Assembly: GCA_913062925.1 (NCBI GenBank) | Contig: CAJXWJ010000005.1 | Location: forward strand, 20,326-84,325 | DNA: 64,000 bases | Direction: 5' to 3' | From: an uncultured Pseudorhodobacter sp. | GTDB taxonomy: Bacteria; Pseudomonadota; Alphaproteobacteria; Rhodobacterales; Rhodobacteraceae | The notes under the pieces: generated by a model | Databases searched by the model: none | Told to the model about the DNA's origin: nothing | Seen by the model: the letters and a program-made list of their open reading frames with translations, nothing else | Shown: positions 56,479-64,000 of the stretch, one piece after another | How positions within the stretch are numbered: position 1 is the stretch's first letter | How the letters are laid out: each line of letters opens with the position of its first letter | Position numbers and translations under genes: made by a program

Positions 56479-57356
56479 GCCAAAGCCCTCCGCTGCGCTT
56501 CGCCTGCGGCGGTGGCTTGACCCTTGGACAGCCGCGCCGAGATGCGGGTCAGCACGATTTCAGAGCCTTTGGTCATCAGCAGGTAAAACACCAAAAGCCC
56601 AAGGAAGTAATAAAGCCGCCAATCTGGATGCGCATAGGCATAGGCCGAGGTCTTGGTGCCGCCCAATTCGCGGGCGTAATAGACGATGTCTTTCACCGAC
56701 AGCAAAAACAGCAGCGGCGTGGCTTTGATCAGCACCATCCACAGATTGGTCAGGCCGGGCAGGGCATAGACCCACATCTGCGGCACCAGAATGCGGCGAA
56801 AAACTTGGCGTGGCGTCATGCCATAGGCCTCGGCGGTTTCCAGCTGCGCGCGCGGCACGGCTTGCATCGCCCCCGACAGCACATGGGTGACAAAGGCGCC
56901 AAAGACGATGGCGAATGTCACCACCGCAAGGAAAAAGCCATAGGCCTGATAGGCAAAGGGCGAGGCCGTCGCCAGCGGCACCTTGGCCGCATTGCAGACG
57001 TGAAACTCTAGCCCTTGGAACACCGGGGCGGAAAGATCTTCGCAGACAAAGCGGCTTTTGACATATTCAAAGCCCTGATCCAGCGCGATCACAAAAAACA
57101 TGAAATAGACGATATCAGGCACGCCGCGCACCATCGCCGAATAGCCCTTGCCCAACCAGCGCAGGGGCGCAAGCCGCGCCCGGCTGGCCATCGCACCGCC
57201 AAAGCCCAAAAGCATCGCCGTGGGGGCGGTCACGGCCAAAAGTGCCAGCACGGTGACAAAAGACATATAGAAATCAAGGTGCTTGCCCGAACTTAGGTAG
57301 CAGCCAAGCCATGTCAGGCCTTCAATGGATTTCGGATCTGCGCAGATTTCGAACAT
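56475..57356 (-). CDS. Amino-acid/polyamine ABC permease (HisQ-like)
   Basis: 293 residues. Membrane segments near 27-50, 62-90, 140-165, 200-225 and 255-275. The EAA loop is ETAEAYGMTPRQVFRRILVP. It has a larger extracytoplasmic loop (~95-130, with two cysteines) than HisQ itself. Partner of the 55651 permease. It lies behind the terminator-like hairpin at 57374-57410. Confidence 0.9.
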   Translation of the reverse strand: MFEICADPKSIEGLTWLGCYLSSGKHLDFYMSFVTVLALLAVTAPTAMLLGFGGAMASRARLAPLRWLGKGYSAMVRGVPDIVYFMFFVIALDQGFEYVKSRFVCEDLSAPVFQGLEFHVCNAAKVPLATASPFAYQAYGFFLAVVTFAIVFGAFVTHVLSGAMQAVPRAQLETAEAYGMTPRQVFRRILVPQMWVYALPGLTNLWMVLIKATPLLFLLSVKDIVYYARELGGTKTSAYAYAHPDWRLYYFLGLLVFYLLMTKGSEIVLTRISARLSKGQATAAGEAQRRALA

Positions 57357-57373
57357 GCCGCGGGCCTGTCTTG

Positions 57374-57410
57374 AAAAAGAATACCCCCCGCGCAGCTTGT
57401 GCGCGGGGGG
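57374..57410 (-). terminator. Strong hairpin between binding protein and permeases
   Basis: CCCCCCGCGCA (57384-57394) pairs with TGCGCGGGGGG (57400-57410), loop GCTTG. On the minus strand it is followed by TATTCTTTTT. It would partly end transcripts after the binding-protein gene, giving more of it than of the permeases, as is common in ABC operons. Confidence 0.8.
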
Positions 57411-57423
57411 CAGGGAAGGGCGA

Positions 57424-58146
57424 TTAGTACTTCAGGCCTTCTGGGCCAAAGTAGGTTTCGATCATGGTGTTCAGCGTGCCATCTGCCTTCATCGAGGTGA
57501 TCGCTGCATCCATTTTGCCTTTCAGCTCTTGGTCCGACTGACGCAGACCCATGCCAACGCCGCCACCGATAGCGACCGGCTCGCCCACAAACATCAGCGC
57601 GCCGTTCGATTCGTTGACCAGCGGACGCAGATAGTCGCTGTCAGCAAAGACGCAAAGCGCCTCGCCGTTGCGCACAGCTGCAACAGTCTCGTCTGGGGTT
57701 GGGAATTCCAGCAAGCTCATGCCGGTTTCTGCCACATGGGCGGCTTGAATGGTCGACACCTGCGCCGAGACCACACCGGTTTTGCAATCGGCATCTGCCG
57801 AGGCCGCCACGAAAGCCGAAGGCGTTGGTGGATAGTAGTCTTGGGTAAAGTCGATGACTTTTTTACGCTCGTCGGTGATCGACATGCCGGCGACGATGAC
57901 GTCATAGTTGCCCGACTGAAGGTTCGGGATGATGCTGTCCCATTCGTTGGTCGACCAGGTGCATTCCAGCGCCGCGCGCTTGCAGATCTCGTCGCCAAAC
58001 TCGCGCTCAAAGCCGCCGACTTCGCCCTTGTCGTCGATCAGGTTAAAGGGAGGGTAAGCGCCCTCGGTTGCAAGACGCACAACATTTGCCGAAGCAAAGC
58101 CCGCGCTCAGCGCCAGAAGGGTGGTTGCAAGAAGAAGTTTTTTCAT
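57424..58146 (-). CDS. Periplasmic amino-acid-binding protein of ABC transporter
   Basis: 240 residues. Signal peptide cleaved after AGFASA (~20). Family 3 solute-binding pattern: VVRLATEGAYPPFNLIDDKGEVGGFE, DVIVAGMSITDERKKVIDFTQDYY. Ligand unknown; the aromatic and acidic residues fit a cationic amino acid or similar amine. It lies between the ATPase and permease genes. Confidence 0.93.
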   Translation of the reverse strand: MKKLLLATTLLALSAGFASANVVRLATEGAYPPFNLIDDKGEVGGFEREFGDEICKRAALECTWSTNEWDSIIPNLQSGNYDVIVAGMSITDERKKVIDFTQDYYPPTPSAFVAASADADCKTGVVSAQVSTIQAAHVAETGMSLLEFPTPDETVAAVRNGEALCVFADSDYLRPLVNESNGALMFVGEPVAIGGGVGMGLRQSDQELKGKMDAAITSMKADGTLNTMIETYFGPEGLKY

Positions 58147-58176
58147 TGTGTTTCCCTGTTGATGGTAGTGTTGCGG

Positions 58177-58953
58177 TTAAGCGCCTGCAGACAGAAAGCC
58201 GCGCAGGCGCTCTGTCTGCGGATTGGTAAAGAGCGAGGCGGGTGCGCCCTGCTCTTCGATCTTGCCTTGATGCAGAAAGATCACGTGATCTGACACATCA
58301 GCGGCGAGTTTCATGTCGTGGGTCACCAAAATCATGGTGCGCCCCTCATCGGCCAAGGCCTTGATAACCTTGATAACCTCTTGCTCCAACTCGGGGTCAA
58401 GCGCCGAGGTGGGTTCGTCAAACAGCAAAGCGCGTGGCTCCATGCAAAGCGCGCGTGCGATGGCTGCACGCTGCTGCTGCCCGCCCGAAAGCATCGCCGG
58501 CCAAGCATCAGCCTTATCGCCAATGCCAACCTTTTCCAGATACATCCGCGCGCTTTTCTCGACCTCTTTGGGGTCGCGTTTCAGCACGGTGACGGGGGCT
58601 TCCATCACATTTTGCAAGATCGTCAGATGCGACCACAGGTTAAACTGCTGAAACACCATCGACAGATTGGTGCGCATGCGGGTGACTTGCAAACGGTCGG
58701 CGGGGTGGCGGCCAAGGCCTTGGCCTTTCCAGCGCACCGGCTCGCCTTCAAACAAAATCTCGCCCTGTTGGCTGTCTTCCAGCAGGTTGCAGCAGCGCAG
58801 CAAGGTCGATTTGCCCGAGCCAGACGAGCCAATCAGCGAAACCACATGGCCACGCGGCGCAATCAGATCGACGCCTTTGAGCACCTCGAGGCTGCCATAG
58901 GCTTTGTGCAGATCATGGATCGCAATAACGGGCGTGTCGGGGCTTTGGGTCAC
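58177..58953 (-). CDS. ABC transporter ATPase (polar amino-acid type)
   Basis: 258 residues. Walker A GSSGSGKSTLLRC, Q-loop, signature LSGGQQQRAAIARAL and Walker B ALLFDEPTSALD are intact. HisP/GlnQ group. First gene of the uptake and gamma-glutamyl cluster, 30 bases ahead of the binding protein. Confidence 0.95.
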   Translation of the reverse strand: MTQSPDTPVIAIHDLHKAYGSLEVLKGVDLIAPRGHVVSLIGSSGSGKSTLLRCCNLLEDSQQGEILFEGEPVRWKGQGLGRHPADRLQVTRMRTNLSMVFQQFNLWSHLTILQNVMEAPVTVLKRDPKEVEKSARMYLEKVGIGDKADAWPAMLSGGQQQRAAIARALCMEPRALLFDEPTSALDPELEQEVIKVIKALADEGRTMILVTHDMKLAADVSDHVIFLHQGKIEEQGAPASLFTNPQTERLRGFLSAGA

Positions 58954-59053
58954 AGATCGGCCTTGGTTAGAGTGGGTCGAACAAATAGGGCGCAGAAATC
59001 AACGCTTTGCAACGGCATTTATGACGACGCCCGCGCGGGCTTTGACGGTTTGA

Positions 59054-59824
59054 TCATTTTATATGCGCAATTTGCGCAGGCGGCGGTGGGATTGGCACGC
59101 AAAGATAGGCTGCTGGCGGCAGACGCACCAGCCCCCTTATCCGCAAGAGATCCCGATCAGCCGCCGTCAGCGCCGCAATTGCAGCCTCGGTTGCGCGGAA
59201 ATACAGATCCGCGTCGCGGCCTTTGGCGGTGATATAGGGCAGGGCAGGGGTCGCGGGCGCGGTCTGGCCCAGCACCCGCAGCCCTGCGGTCCAAGGCTCG
59301 AATGCGGTCAGAAAATCCCATGTCAGCGCGTCAATCGCGGCGAACTCCGCCCGCCCTTCGGCCACAGCCAGCGCCGAGGCGCGATGCCCGCCAGTCTCTA
59401 ATCCGGCAGCAAAATGCAGGCCAAGCGCGCTTGCGTGGTTTTGCGGTGCCGCCCAGCCCGATTGCGACAGGGCGTCATTATAGGCAAGGCCCGCGCCGTC
59501 AAAATCAGCCAGCGCGCGCGGATCATCGCGGCGCACCACATAGACCGAGACATAATGCCCCGCAGGGCAGCCCGCGATGCCGTAATCGGGGGCGCCAATC
59601 AGCGTGACATGATCATGCAGCCGCGCGCGATAGGGAAAGCCACAGGTCTGCGAAAACACCAGATCTGGCGATTGCCAAGCGGGCCAATAGGCCGCCTCGC
59701 CCCGCGTCAAGGCATCTGGCGCAGCCTCGCCCGCGCTGCGCAGCGCGTCACGGATCAAAGCCCAAAGCCGATCATTCGCGCCCGCTGTCTCGGCGCGATC
59801 ATACATGCCAAGCGAGGCGATCAT
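59054..59824 (-). CDS. PhnD-like phosphonate/phosphate binding-family protein without signal peptide
   Basis: 256 residues. YVVRRDDPRALADFDGAGLAYNDALSQSGWAAP and AEGRAEFAAIDALTWDFL have the look of the PhnD (SBP_bac_PhnD) family. It begins MIASLGMYDRAETAG, with no signal peptide or lipobox; the upstream extension is Arg/Gly-rich and lies in the terB frame. It is coupled to terB by ATGA. There is no PhnC/PhnE transporter nearby. Function therefore unclear; it may act in the cytosol. Confidence 0.7.
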   Translation of the reverse strand: MIASLGMYDRAETAGANDRLWALIRDALRSAGEAAPDALTRGEAAYWPAWQSPDLVFSQTCGFPYRARLHDHVTLIGAPDYGIAGCPAGHYVSVYVVRRDDPRALADFDGAGLAYNDALSQSGWAAPQNHASALGLHFAAGLETGGHRASALAVAEGRAEFAAIDALTWDFLTAFEPWTAGLRVLGQTAPATPALPYITAKGRDADLYFRATEAAIAALTAADRDLLRIRGLVRLPPAAYLCVPIPPPPAQIAHIK

Positions 59825-60258
59825 TGCCGCTCGACCCGCCGGCGCGCCAGACTGCTTTCCATATCCGTCACCCCCAGCAGATTGGCCAACAGCCGCAGCA
59901 TCTGATCTTCTTCGGCGTCGCGGCTGCCATCGGCAAGTGCCACCGCCCACAGCGCCTCGATCACCGCGATGCGGTCTTCAAAGGGCACGGCTTCTTTCAA
60001 CGCGCGGGTAAAGCGCACGGTGTCGGGGGCTTCGGCCTCGAAGGCTTCGGCGCGCGCGCGCAAGGCAACCGCTTCAAAGGGCGACAGGGCGTGCCGCGCC
60101 ATCAGGATCTTGTCGATCCGCTCGACCTCTTCGGCGGCGTAAAGCCCGTCACTTTTGGCCACGCGCACCAAAAGTGCGGCCAAAGCAAGCTGCGCATCCG
60201 GGTCGGGCAGGCGTTTGGGGGCGGGGGCCAAAAGGCCGCGAAGGATATCTGCAAACAT
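59821..60258 (-). CDS. TerB family protein
   Basis: 145 residues. All-helical TerB domain: LALAALLVRVAKSDGLYAAEEVERID and IAVIEALWAVALADGSRDAEEDQMLRLLANLLGV, with paired acidic motifs that may bind metal. Named for tellurite resistance, but most members have other unknown roles. Overlaps the PhnD-like gene by four bases. Confidence 0.85.
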   Translation of the reverse strand: MFADILRGLLAPAPKRLPDPDAQLALAALLVRVAKSDGLYAAEEVERIDKILMARHALSPFEAVALRARAEAFEAEAPDTVRFTRALKEAVPFEDRIAVIEALWAVALADGSRDAEEDQMLRLLANLLGVTDMESSLARRRVERQ

Positions 60259-60334
60259 CAGCCCAGATTATGCCCGTGCTGTCCCGATGCCAAGGGGGGC
60301 ATTCGGGATCGTGAACTGATCTGCACCTTGCGGA

Positions 60335-61120
60335 TCAGACATGGGTCAAGCGCTTGAATATCGCCTGCAAGCGCGCGGCCTCTTCGGCCATGCCGTAAGG
60401 CGGGTTGACCACGAACATGCCCGAGCCTTCCATCCGGTGGCCCTCGCGCACCGGCGGAAACCGCACTTCGCTGCGCAGCGCCTCGGGGAACTGGTTTTGC
60501 AACGCTGTCAGCATCGGCCCATGACTGCCGCCGGTCAAAATCGGATACCAAAGCGCTATGATCCCGACGTTCCATTTGCGCGCGATGGTGGCGATATGCT
60601 TGGGGATCGCCTCGTAATCGGCCTTTACCTCGTAAGAGGGGTCGATCAGCATCATGCCCCGGCGCGGGCTGGGCGGGGTCAGCGCTATGGCGGTTTCAAA
60701 CCCGTCGCGCTGATAGATATGGGCGTCCCAAGGGTTCATCGCATGGCGCAGATGCTGCTGCTCTTGCGGGTGCAGCTCGGCCAGATGAATGGTATCTTGA
60801 TCGCGCAACGACAGCGCCGCAATCAGCGGCGAGCCGGGATAGGCAAGCGGGCCATAGCTGGCGCGCACCTCGTTCAGCCGGTTCAGATAGGGGTGCAGCT
60901 TTGGAAACAAAGCCTCGGCCACCGCGATGCCCGCCTCGGCCTCGCCGGTCTTGATCGCCTCATCCGCGCCCAGATCATAAAGCCCGCGCCCGGCATGGGT
61001 TTCGATATAAGACAGCGGTTTGTCTTTTTGGATCAGGTAATCCAGCGTCCAAGACAGCAGCGCGTGCTTTTGAACATCGGCCAGATTTCCGGCGTGAAAC
61101 AGGTGTTGATATGACAGCAT
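60335..61120 (-). CDS. rlmJ: 23S rRNA (adenine-2030-N6)-methyltransferase
   Basis: 261 residues. MLSYQHLFHAGNLADVQKHALL and YIETHAGRGLYDL mark RlmJ. The N6-adenine catalytic motif NPPYG is near the C-terminus (FVVNPPYGMAEEA). It acts on free 23S rRNA using S-adenosylmethionine. Confidence 0.94.
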   Translation of the reverse strand: MLSYQHLFHAGNLADVQKHALLSWTLDYLIQKDKPLSYIETHAGRGLYDLGADEAIKTGEAEAGIAVAEALFPKLHPYLNRLNEVRASYGPLAYPGSPLIAALSLRDQDTIHLAELHPQEQQHLRHAMNPWDAHIYQRDGFETAIALTPPSPRRGMMLIDPSYEVKADYEAIPKHIATIARKWNVGIIALWYPILTGGSHGPMLTALQNQFPEALRSEVRFPPVREGHRMEGSGMFVVNPPYGMAEEAARLQAIFKRLTHV

Positions 61121-61191
61121 GGCCGCAGGGATAGCAGGCAGGGGCGGGGCGGTCTAGGGGGGTGGTGCGCAATGAATGCGGATGCGGGGAG

Positions 61192-61379
61192 GGTGGGTTG
61201 GAAACCCACCCTACGGGTGGCGCAGCTTTCGATTGATGGGGTGGTGGGTGGGTTGGAAACCCACCCTACGGCGGCGCAGCTTGCGATTGATGGGGTGGTG
61301 GGTGGGTTGGAAACCCACCCTACGGTGGCGCAGCTTGCGATTGATGGGATGGTGGGTGGGTTGGAAACCCACCCTACGG
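61192..61379. repeat. Four tandem ~54-bp units each with a GGTGGGTT hairpin
   Basis: Hairpins GGTGGGTT-GGA-AACCCACC begin at 61192, 61247, 61301 and 61355, giving periods of 55, 54 and 54 bases. Each is followed by CTACGG and, for the first three, by a spacer around GCGCAGCTT..GATTGATGGG. Between the pyrG stop and the rlmJ start. Two plus frames stay open here (18-residue repeats), but without ribosome binding site they are side effects of the period. Confidence 0.92.
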
Positions 61380-61418
61380 TGGCTAATCGTTAATATGATT
61401 TAAGGGTAACTCGCCCCC

Positions 61419-63062
61419 TTAAACCAACCGCTCCACTTCCTTAGCGGCTCGCACGAAATCGGCGAACAGGGGATGCGGGGCGAAGGGTTTGCTTTTCAGC
61501 TCGGGGTGGAATTGCACGCCGATGAACCAAGGGTGGTCCTTGATCTCGACGATCTCGGGCAGGCGGCCGTCGGGGGACATGCCGCTAAAGCTGAGACCGC
61601 ATTTCTCCAGCTGGGCGATGTATTTTGCATCCACCTCATAGCGGTGGCGGTGGCGTTCCTCGATCGCGGTGGTGCCGTAGATTTGCGCCACTTTCGAGCC
61701 CGCTTTCAGCGTCGCGTCATAGGCGCCAAGCCGCATGGTGCCGCCCTTGTCATCGCCGACTTTGCGCGCGACCACATGGTTGCCTTGGATCCATTCTTTC
61801 AGGTGATAGACGATGGGGGTAAAGCGCTTGGCGCCGGCCTCGTGGTCGAATTCCTCGGAGCCTGCATCGGCGATGCCGGCCAGATTGCGCGCAGCCTCGA
61901 TCACTGCCATTTGCATGCCCAGACAGATGCCCAGATAGGGGATGCCCTTTTCGCGGGCATAGCGGGCGGCCTTGATCTTGCCCTCGGTGCCGCGCTCGCC
62001 AAAGCCGCCCGGAACCAGGATGGCGTGGAAGTTTTGCAGATAGGTGGCCGGGTCTTCGCGGTCAAAAATCTCGGCGTCGATCCATTCGGCTTTAACGCGG
62101 GTGCGGTTGGCCATGCCGCCATGGGTCAGCGCCTCGGCGATGGATTTATAGGCGTCTTCCAGCTGGGTGTATTTGCCGACAATGGCGACACGCACCACGC
62201 CTTCGGCATGGGTCAGCCGGTCCATCACATCTTCCCAACGCGCAAGGTTTGGCTTGGGCGCAGGGGTGATGCCGAAAGCGTCCAGCACGGCTTGATCAAG
62301 CCCGGCACGGTGATAGGCCAAGGGGGCCTCGTAGATGGTTTTCAGATCATAGGCCGGCACCACGGCCTCTTTGCGCACATTGCAAAACAGCGCGATCTTT
62401 TCCAGCTCGCGCTGCGGGATCGGATGTTCCGAACGGCAGACCAGCACATCAGGCGCAAGGCCGATGGATTGCAGCTCTTTCACCGAATGCTGGGTGGGCT
62501 TGGTCTTCAACTCGCCACTGGCCGCCAGATAGGGCAGCAGGGTCAGATGCATCAGAATGGATTGGCCGCGCGGACGCTCGTGGATGAATTGGCGGATCGA
62601 TTCGAAGAAGGGCAGGCCTTCGATATCGCCAACAGTGCCGCCGATTTCGCAGAGCATGAAATCAACTTCTTCGTCGCCAATGCGCAGGAAGTCTTTGATC
62701 TCATTGGTGACATGCGGAATAACTTGGATGGTTTTGCCCAAGTAATCGCCGCGACGCTCTTTTTCCAAGACATTGGAATAGATCCGCCCCGAAGAGATGG
62801 AATCGGTCTTGCGGGCATGCACGCCGGTAAAGCGTTCGTAATGGCCCAGATCCAGATCGGTTTCCGCGCCATCATCGGTGACAAAAACCTCGCCATGTTC
62901 AAAGGGCGACATCGTGCCGGGATCGACGTTCAAATAGGGGTCCAATTTGCGCAGCCGCACCGTATAGCCGCGCGCCTGAAGCAGGGCACCAAGGGCTGCC
63001 GAGGCAAGCCCCTTGCCCAGAGAAGACACCACGCCGCCGGTGATGAAAATGTAGCGTGCCAT
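61419..63062 (-). CDS. pyrG: CTP synthase
   Basis: 547 residues. The N-terminal synthetase domain starts [20 protein letters not shown]. The C-terminal glutaminase holds PGGFGERG, the catalytic Cys in [10 protein letters not shown], and the His/Glu pair in [11 protein letters not shown]. It makes CTP from UTP. ATG 63062 was chosen over 63146, as families begin MARYIF. GGGAGG lies just upstream and may be sequestered (see 63067-63126). Confidence 0.98.
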   Translation of the reverse strand: MARYIFITGGVVSSLGKGLASAALGALLQARGYTVRLRKLDPYLNVDPGTMSPFEHGEVFVTDDGAETDLDLGHYERFTGVHARKTDSISSGRIYSNVLEKERRGDYLGKTIQVIPHVTNEIKDFLRIGDEEVDFMLCEIGGTVGDIEGLPFFESIRQFIHERPRGQSILMHLTLLPYLAASGELKTKPTQHSVKELQSIGLAPDVLVCRSEHPIPQRELEKIALFCNVRKEAVVPAYDLKTIYEAPLAYHRAGLDQAVLDAFGITPAPKPNLARWEDVMDRLTHAEGVVRVAIVGKYTQLEDAYKSIAEALTHGGMANRTRVKAEWIDAEIFDREDPATYLQNFHAILVPGGFGERGTEGKIKAARYAREKGIPYLGICLGMQMAVIEAARNLAGIADAGSEEFDHEAGAKRFTPIVYHLKEWIQGNHVVARKVGDDKGGTMRLGAYDATLKAGSKVAQIYGTTAIEERHRHRYEVDAKYIAQLEKCGLSFSGMSPDGRLPEIVEIKDHPWFIGVQFHPELKSKPFAPHPLFADFVRAAKEVERLV

Positions 63063-63066
63063 GGGG

Positions 63067-63126
63067 CCTCCCGTAATGGTTTTTCGGCATGCGATTCGCG
63101 TCTTAGGAATCACAGCATCACGGGAG
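63067..63126 (-). promoter_or_regulatory. Possible pyrG leader structure sequestering its ribosome binding site
   Basis: In the transcript, CTCCCGT (63126-63120) is complementary to ACGGGAG (63074-63068), which contains the Shine-Dalgarno GGGAGG of pyrG. Between them GATTC (63111-63107) pairs with GAATC (63097-63093). Closing the outer stem would hide the ribosome binding site. Regulatory role is inference. Confidence 0.4.
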
Positions 63127-63211
63127 TTGAGCAGTAGCCTAGTCAAAGCTGTCGCGCAACCCGAACGCTACATGCTGTCGGATCTTAAGTCGCTATAGCA
63201 AGCGATAGTGG

Positions 63212-63628
63212 TTAGTTCGACGCAGGTGCAGGCGTTGCAGGAGCCGCTGGCGGTGTTGCAGCTGCGGGCGGTGCCACGGGGGCATCGGTTGCAGGCAGAT
63301 CAGCAGGCACAGCGCCCAGACCCAAGCTCGACGGTGCGCTTGGTGCCGCAGGGGGTGGTACTTCGCCGCCAAATTGGTCGATGACAGAAGCCGAAGTGGA
63401 ATCGCGAGCCGCAAGGATGGTCATGCTGATCGAAGTAATAATAAAGCCAATCGCCAGCGCCCAAGTGATCTTGCCCAAGGCTGTCGCGGCTGCCCGACCC
63501 GAGATCGCGCCACCGCCGCCGCCGCCCGAGCCCATGCCCAAGCCGCCGCCTTCAGAGCGCTGCAACAGCACCACGCCGATCAACAACAACGCAAGAATGA
63601 GGTGGATGGTAAGAAGAACATTTTCCAT
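63212..63628 (-). CDS. secG: Preprotein translocase subunit SecG
   Basis: 138 residues. Two membrane helices (VLLTIHLILALLLIGVVLL and ITWALAIGFIITSISMTI) flank the Gly-rich RSEGGGLGMGSGGGGGG loop of SecG. A Pro/Ala-rich tail (~88-138) is longer than in E. coli SecG (110), as is common in alphaproteobacteria. It assists SecYE-mediated export. Confidence 0.93.
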   Translation of the reverse strand: MENVLLTIHLILALLLIGVVLLQRSEGGGLGMGSGGGGGGAISGRAAATALGKITWALAIGFIITSISMTILAARDSTSASVIDQFGGEVPPPAAPSAPSSLGLGAVPADLPATDAPVAPPAAATPPAAPATPAPASN

Positions 63629-63741
63629 ACGGGCGGGCTTTCCTGACTGACGCGCCTATCTAGGCGGATGCAGCCACGGGTGCAAGCCCTTCGGTCGGCT
63701 TGGCTTGGGTCCTTGTGCAAATAGCGCCCTAGGTTTGTCGA

Positions 63742-64000
63742 TTATGGCACTGCCGCCTCGCAAACGGCGGAAAGTTTGTTGCCATCGGGGTCACGCAGAT
63801 AGCAGGCGTAAAAGTTTGGCCCATAGGGGCGCAGACCGGGCGCACCGTCGTCTATGCCGCCATGGGCGCAGCCTGCGGCGTGAAAATCGGCCACTGCCGC
63901 GCGGCTTGGTGCGCGAAAGGCGATCATGGCGCCGTTGCCATGGCTGGCGGGGCGGCTTGCGTCAAAGGGCGTGGTGATCCAAAGCGCGATGCGGCTGTCG
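63742..64000 (-). CDS. VOC-family (glyoxalase-like) protein, C-terminal fragment
   Basis: The gene enters from the right edge; 85 residues are visible, so the N-terminus is missing. RIALWITTPFD, GNGAMIAFRAPSRAAVADFHAAG and YGPNFYACYLRDPDGNKLSAVC fit a vicinal-oxygen-chelate fold, with the second metal glutamate replaced in part (KLSAVCE). Related to lactoylglutathione-lyase-like proteins of unknown substrate. Confidence 0.8.
   Translation of the reverse strand, partial: DSRIALWITTPFDASRPASHGNGAMIAFRAPSRAAVADFHAAGCAHGGIDDGAPGLRPYGPNFYACYLRDPDGNKLSAVCEAAVP

Noticed and set aside
61192..61379. CRISPR array
   Set aside because: The spacers between hairpins are themselves nearly identical, so this is a tandem repeat, not repeat-spacer units; no cas genes nearby.
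61172..61403. Repeat peptides with an 18-residue period in two plus frames
   Set aside because: Frames stay open only because the 54-bp repeat is a multiple of three; no ribosome binding site; the repeat is better explained as hairpin DNA.
61390..61403. TTAA-TATGAT-TTAA as a CtrA box
   Set aside because: Spacer is six, not seven bases, and it lies behind the pyrG stop rather than in a promoter.
61473..63137. 554-residue open frame on the plus strand opposite pyrG
   Set aside because: Antisense of a conserved essential gene; no ribosome binding site; His/Gly/Ala-rich sequence typical of GC-rich shadow frames.

Overview
The window is a continuous stretch of GC-rich alphaproteobacterial chromosome, most likely from the order Rhodobacterales (a Rhodobacter/Gemmobacter/Pseudorhodobacter-type organism). 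The evidence is the GcrA cell-cycle regulator, a CheA-CheW-MCP-CheW-CheR-CheB chemotaxis operon without cheD, a Tad/Flp pilus locus whose pilins carry the GAVTVDW core, a DUF1467 protein behind methylmalonyl-CoA epimerase, and an intergenic repeat built on GGCGGGGATATTT...AAGATGAAAG. I saw no rRNA, CRISPR array, insertion sequence or prophage. About 70 protein genes, two of them cut by the window edges, and three tRNAs fill almost all of the sequence.

Layout. 1-18 kb is housekeeping: the edge of a DEAD-box helicase, carB, the overlapping folate pair pabB-pabC, aspS, an acetyltransferase, a stand-alone response regulator, mce-DUF1467, an EI24 membrane protein with a nitroreductase, several small proteins (DUF167, M48 lipoprotein, YigZ-like, CDGSH), a large AsmA protein and rimO. 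17.8-25.8 kb is one minus-strand chemotaxis operon (STAS-like, cheY, cheA, cheW, mcp, cheW, cheR, cheB). Divergent from it is a 529-aa soluble helical protein with a D-x3-Q helix and an acidic/aromatic C-terminal tail, which I flag as a possible CheZ-like phosphatase or adaptor. 27.6-33.2 kb holds a cupin, gcrA, an RraB-like gene, guanine deaminase, mgtE and 5-formyl-THF cyclo-ligase.

33.3-45.3 kb is the Tad pilus locus, read on the minus strand: flp, second flp, cpaB, cpaC, an OmpA lipoprotein, cpaE, cpaF, tadB, tadC, two TPR lipoproteins, prepilin peptidase and an AAA ATPase. Several hairpins punctuate it. A lytic transglycosylase diverges from its promoter end. 46.6-48 kb is scoA-scoB (3-oxoacid CoA-transferase), followed by tRNA-Leu, tRNA-Cys and tRNA-Gly. 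49.3-59 kb is a DegT aminotransferase followed by a minus-strand cluster for polyamine or amino-acid uptake and gamma-glutamyl catabolism: an ABC importer, two PuuA-like glutamine synthetases, a class-I amidotransferase and PuuB. 59-64 kb holds a PhnD-like protein without a signal peptide coupled to TerB, rlmJ, four tandem hairpin repeats, pyrG with a possible Shine-Dalgarno-sequestering leader, secG, and a partial VOC gene.

The items most worth following up are the CheZ-like candidate, the inverted-repeat family at gene ends, the pyrG leader, and near-consensus CtrA boxes in front of both the chemotaxis and the pilus genes. All assignments come from reading the sequence; no database search was run.
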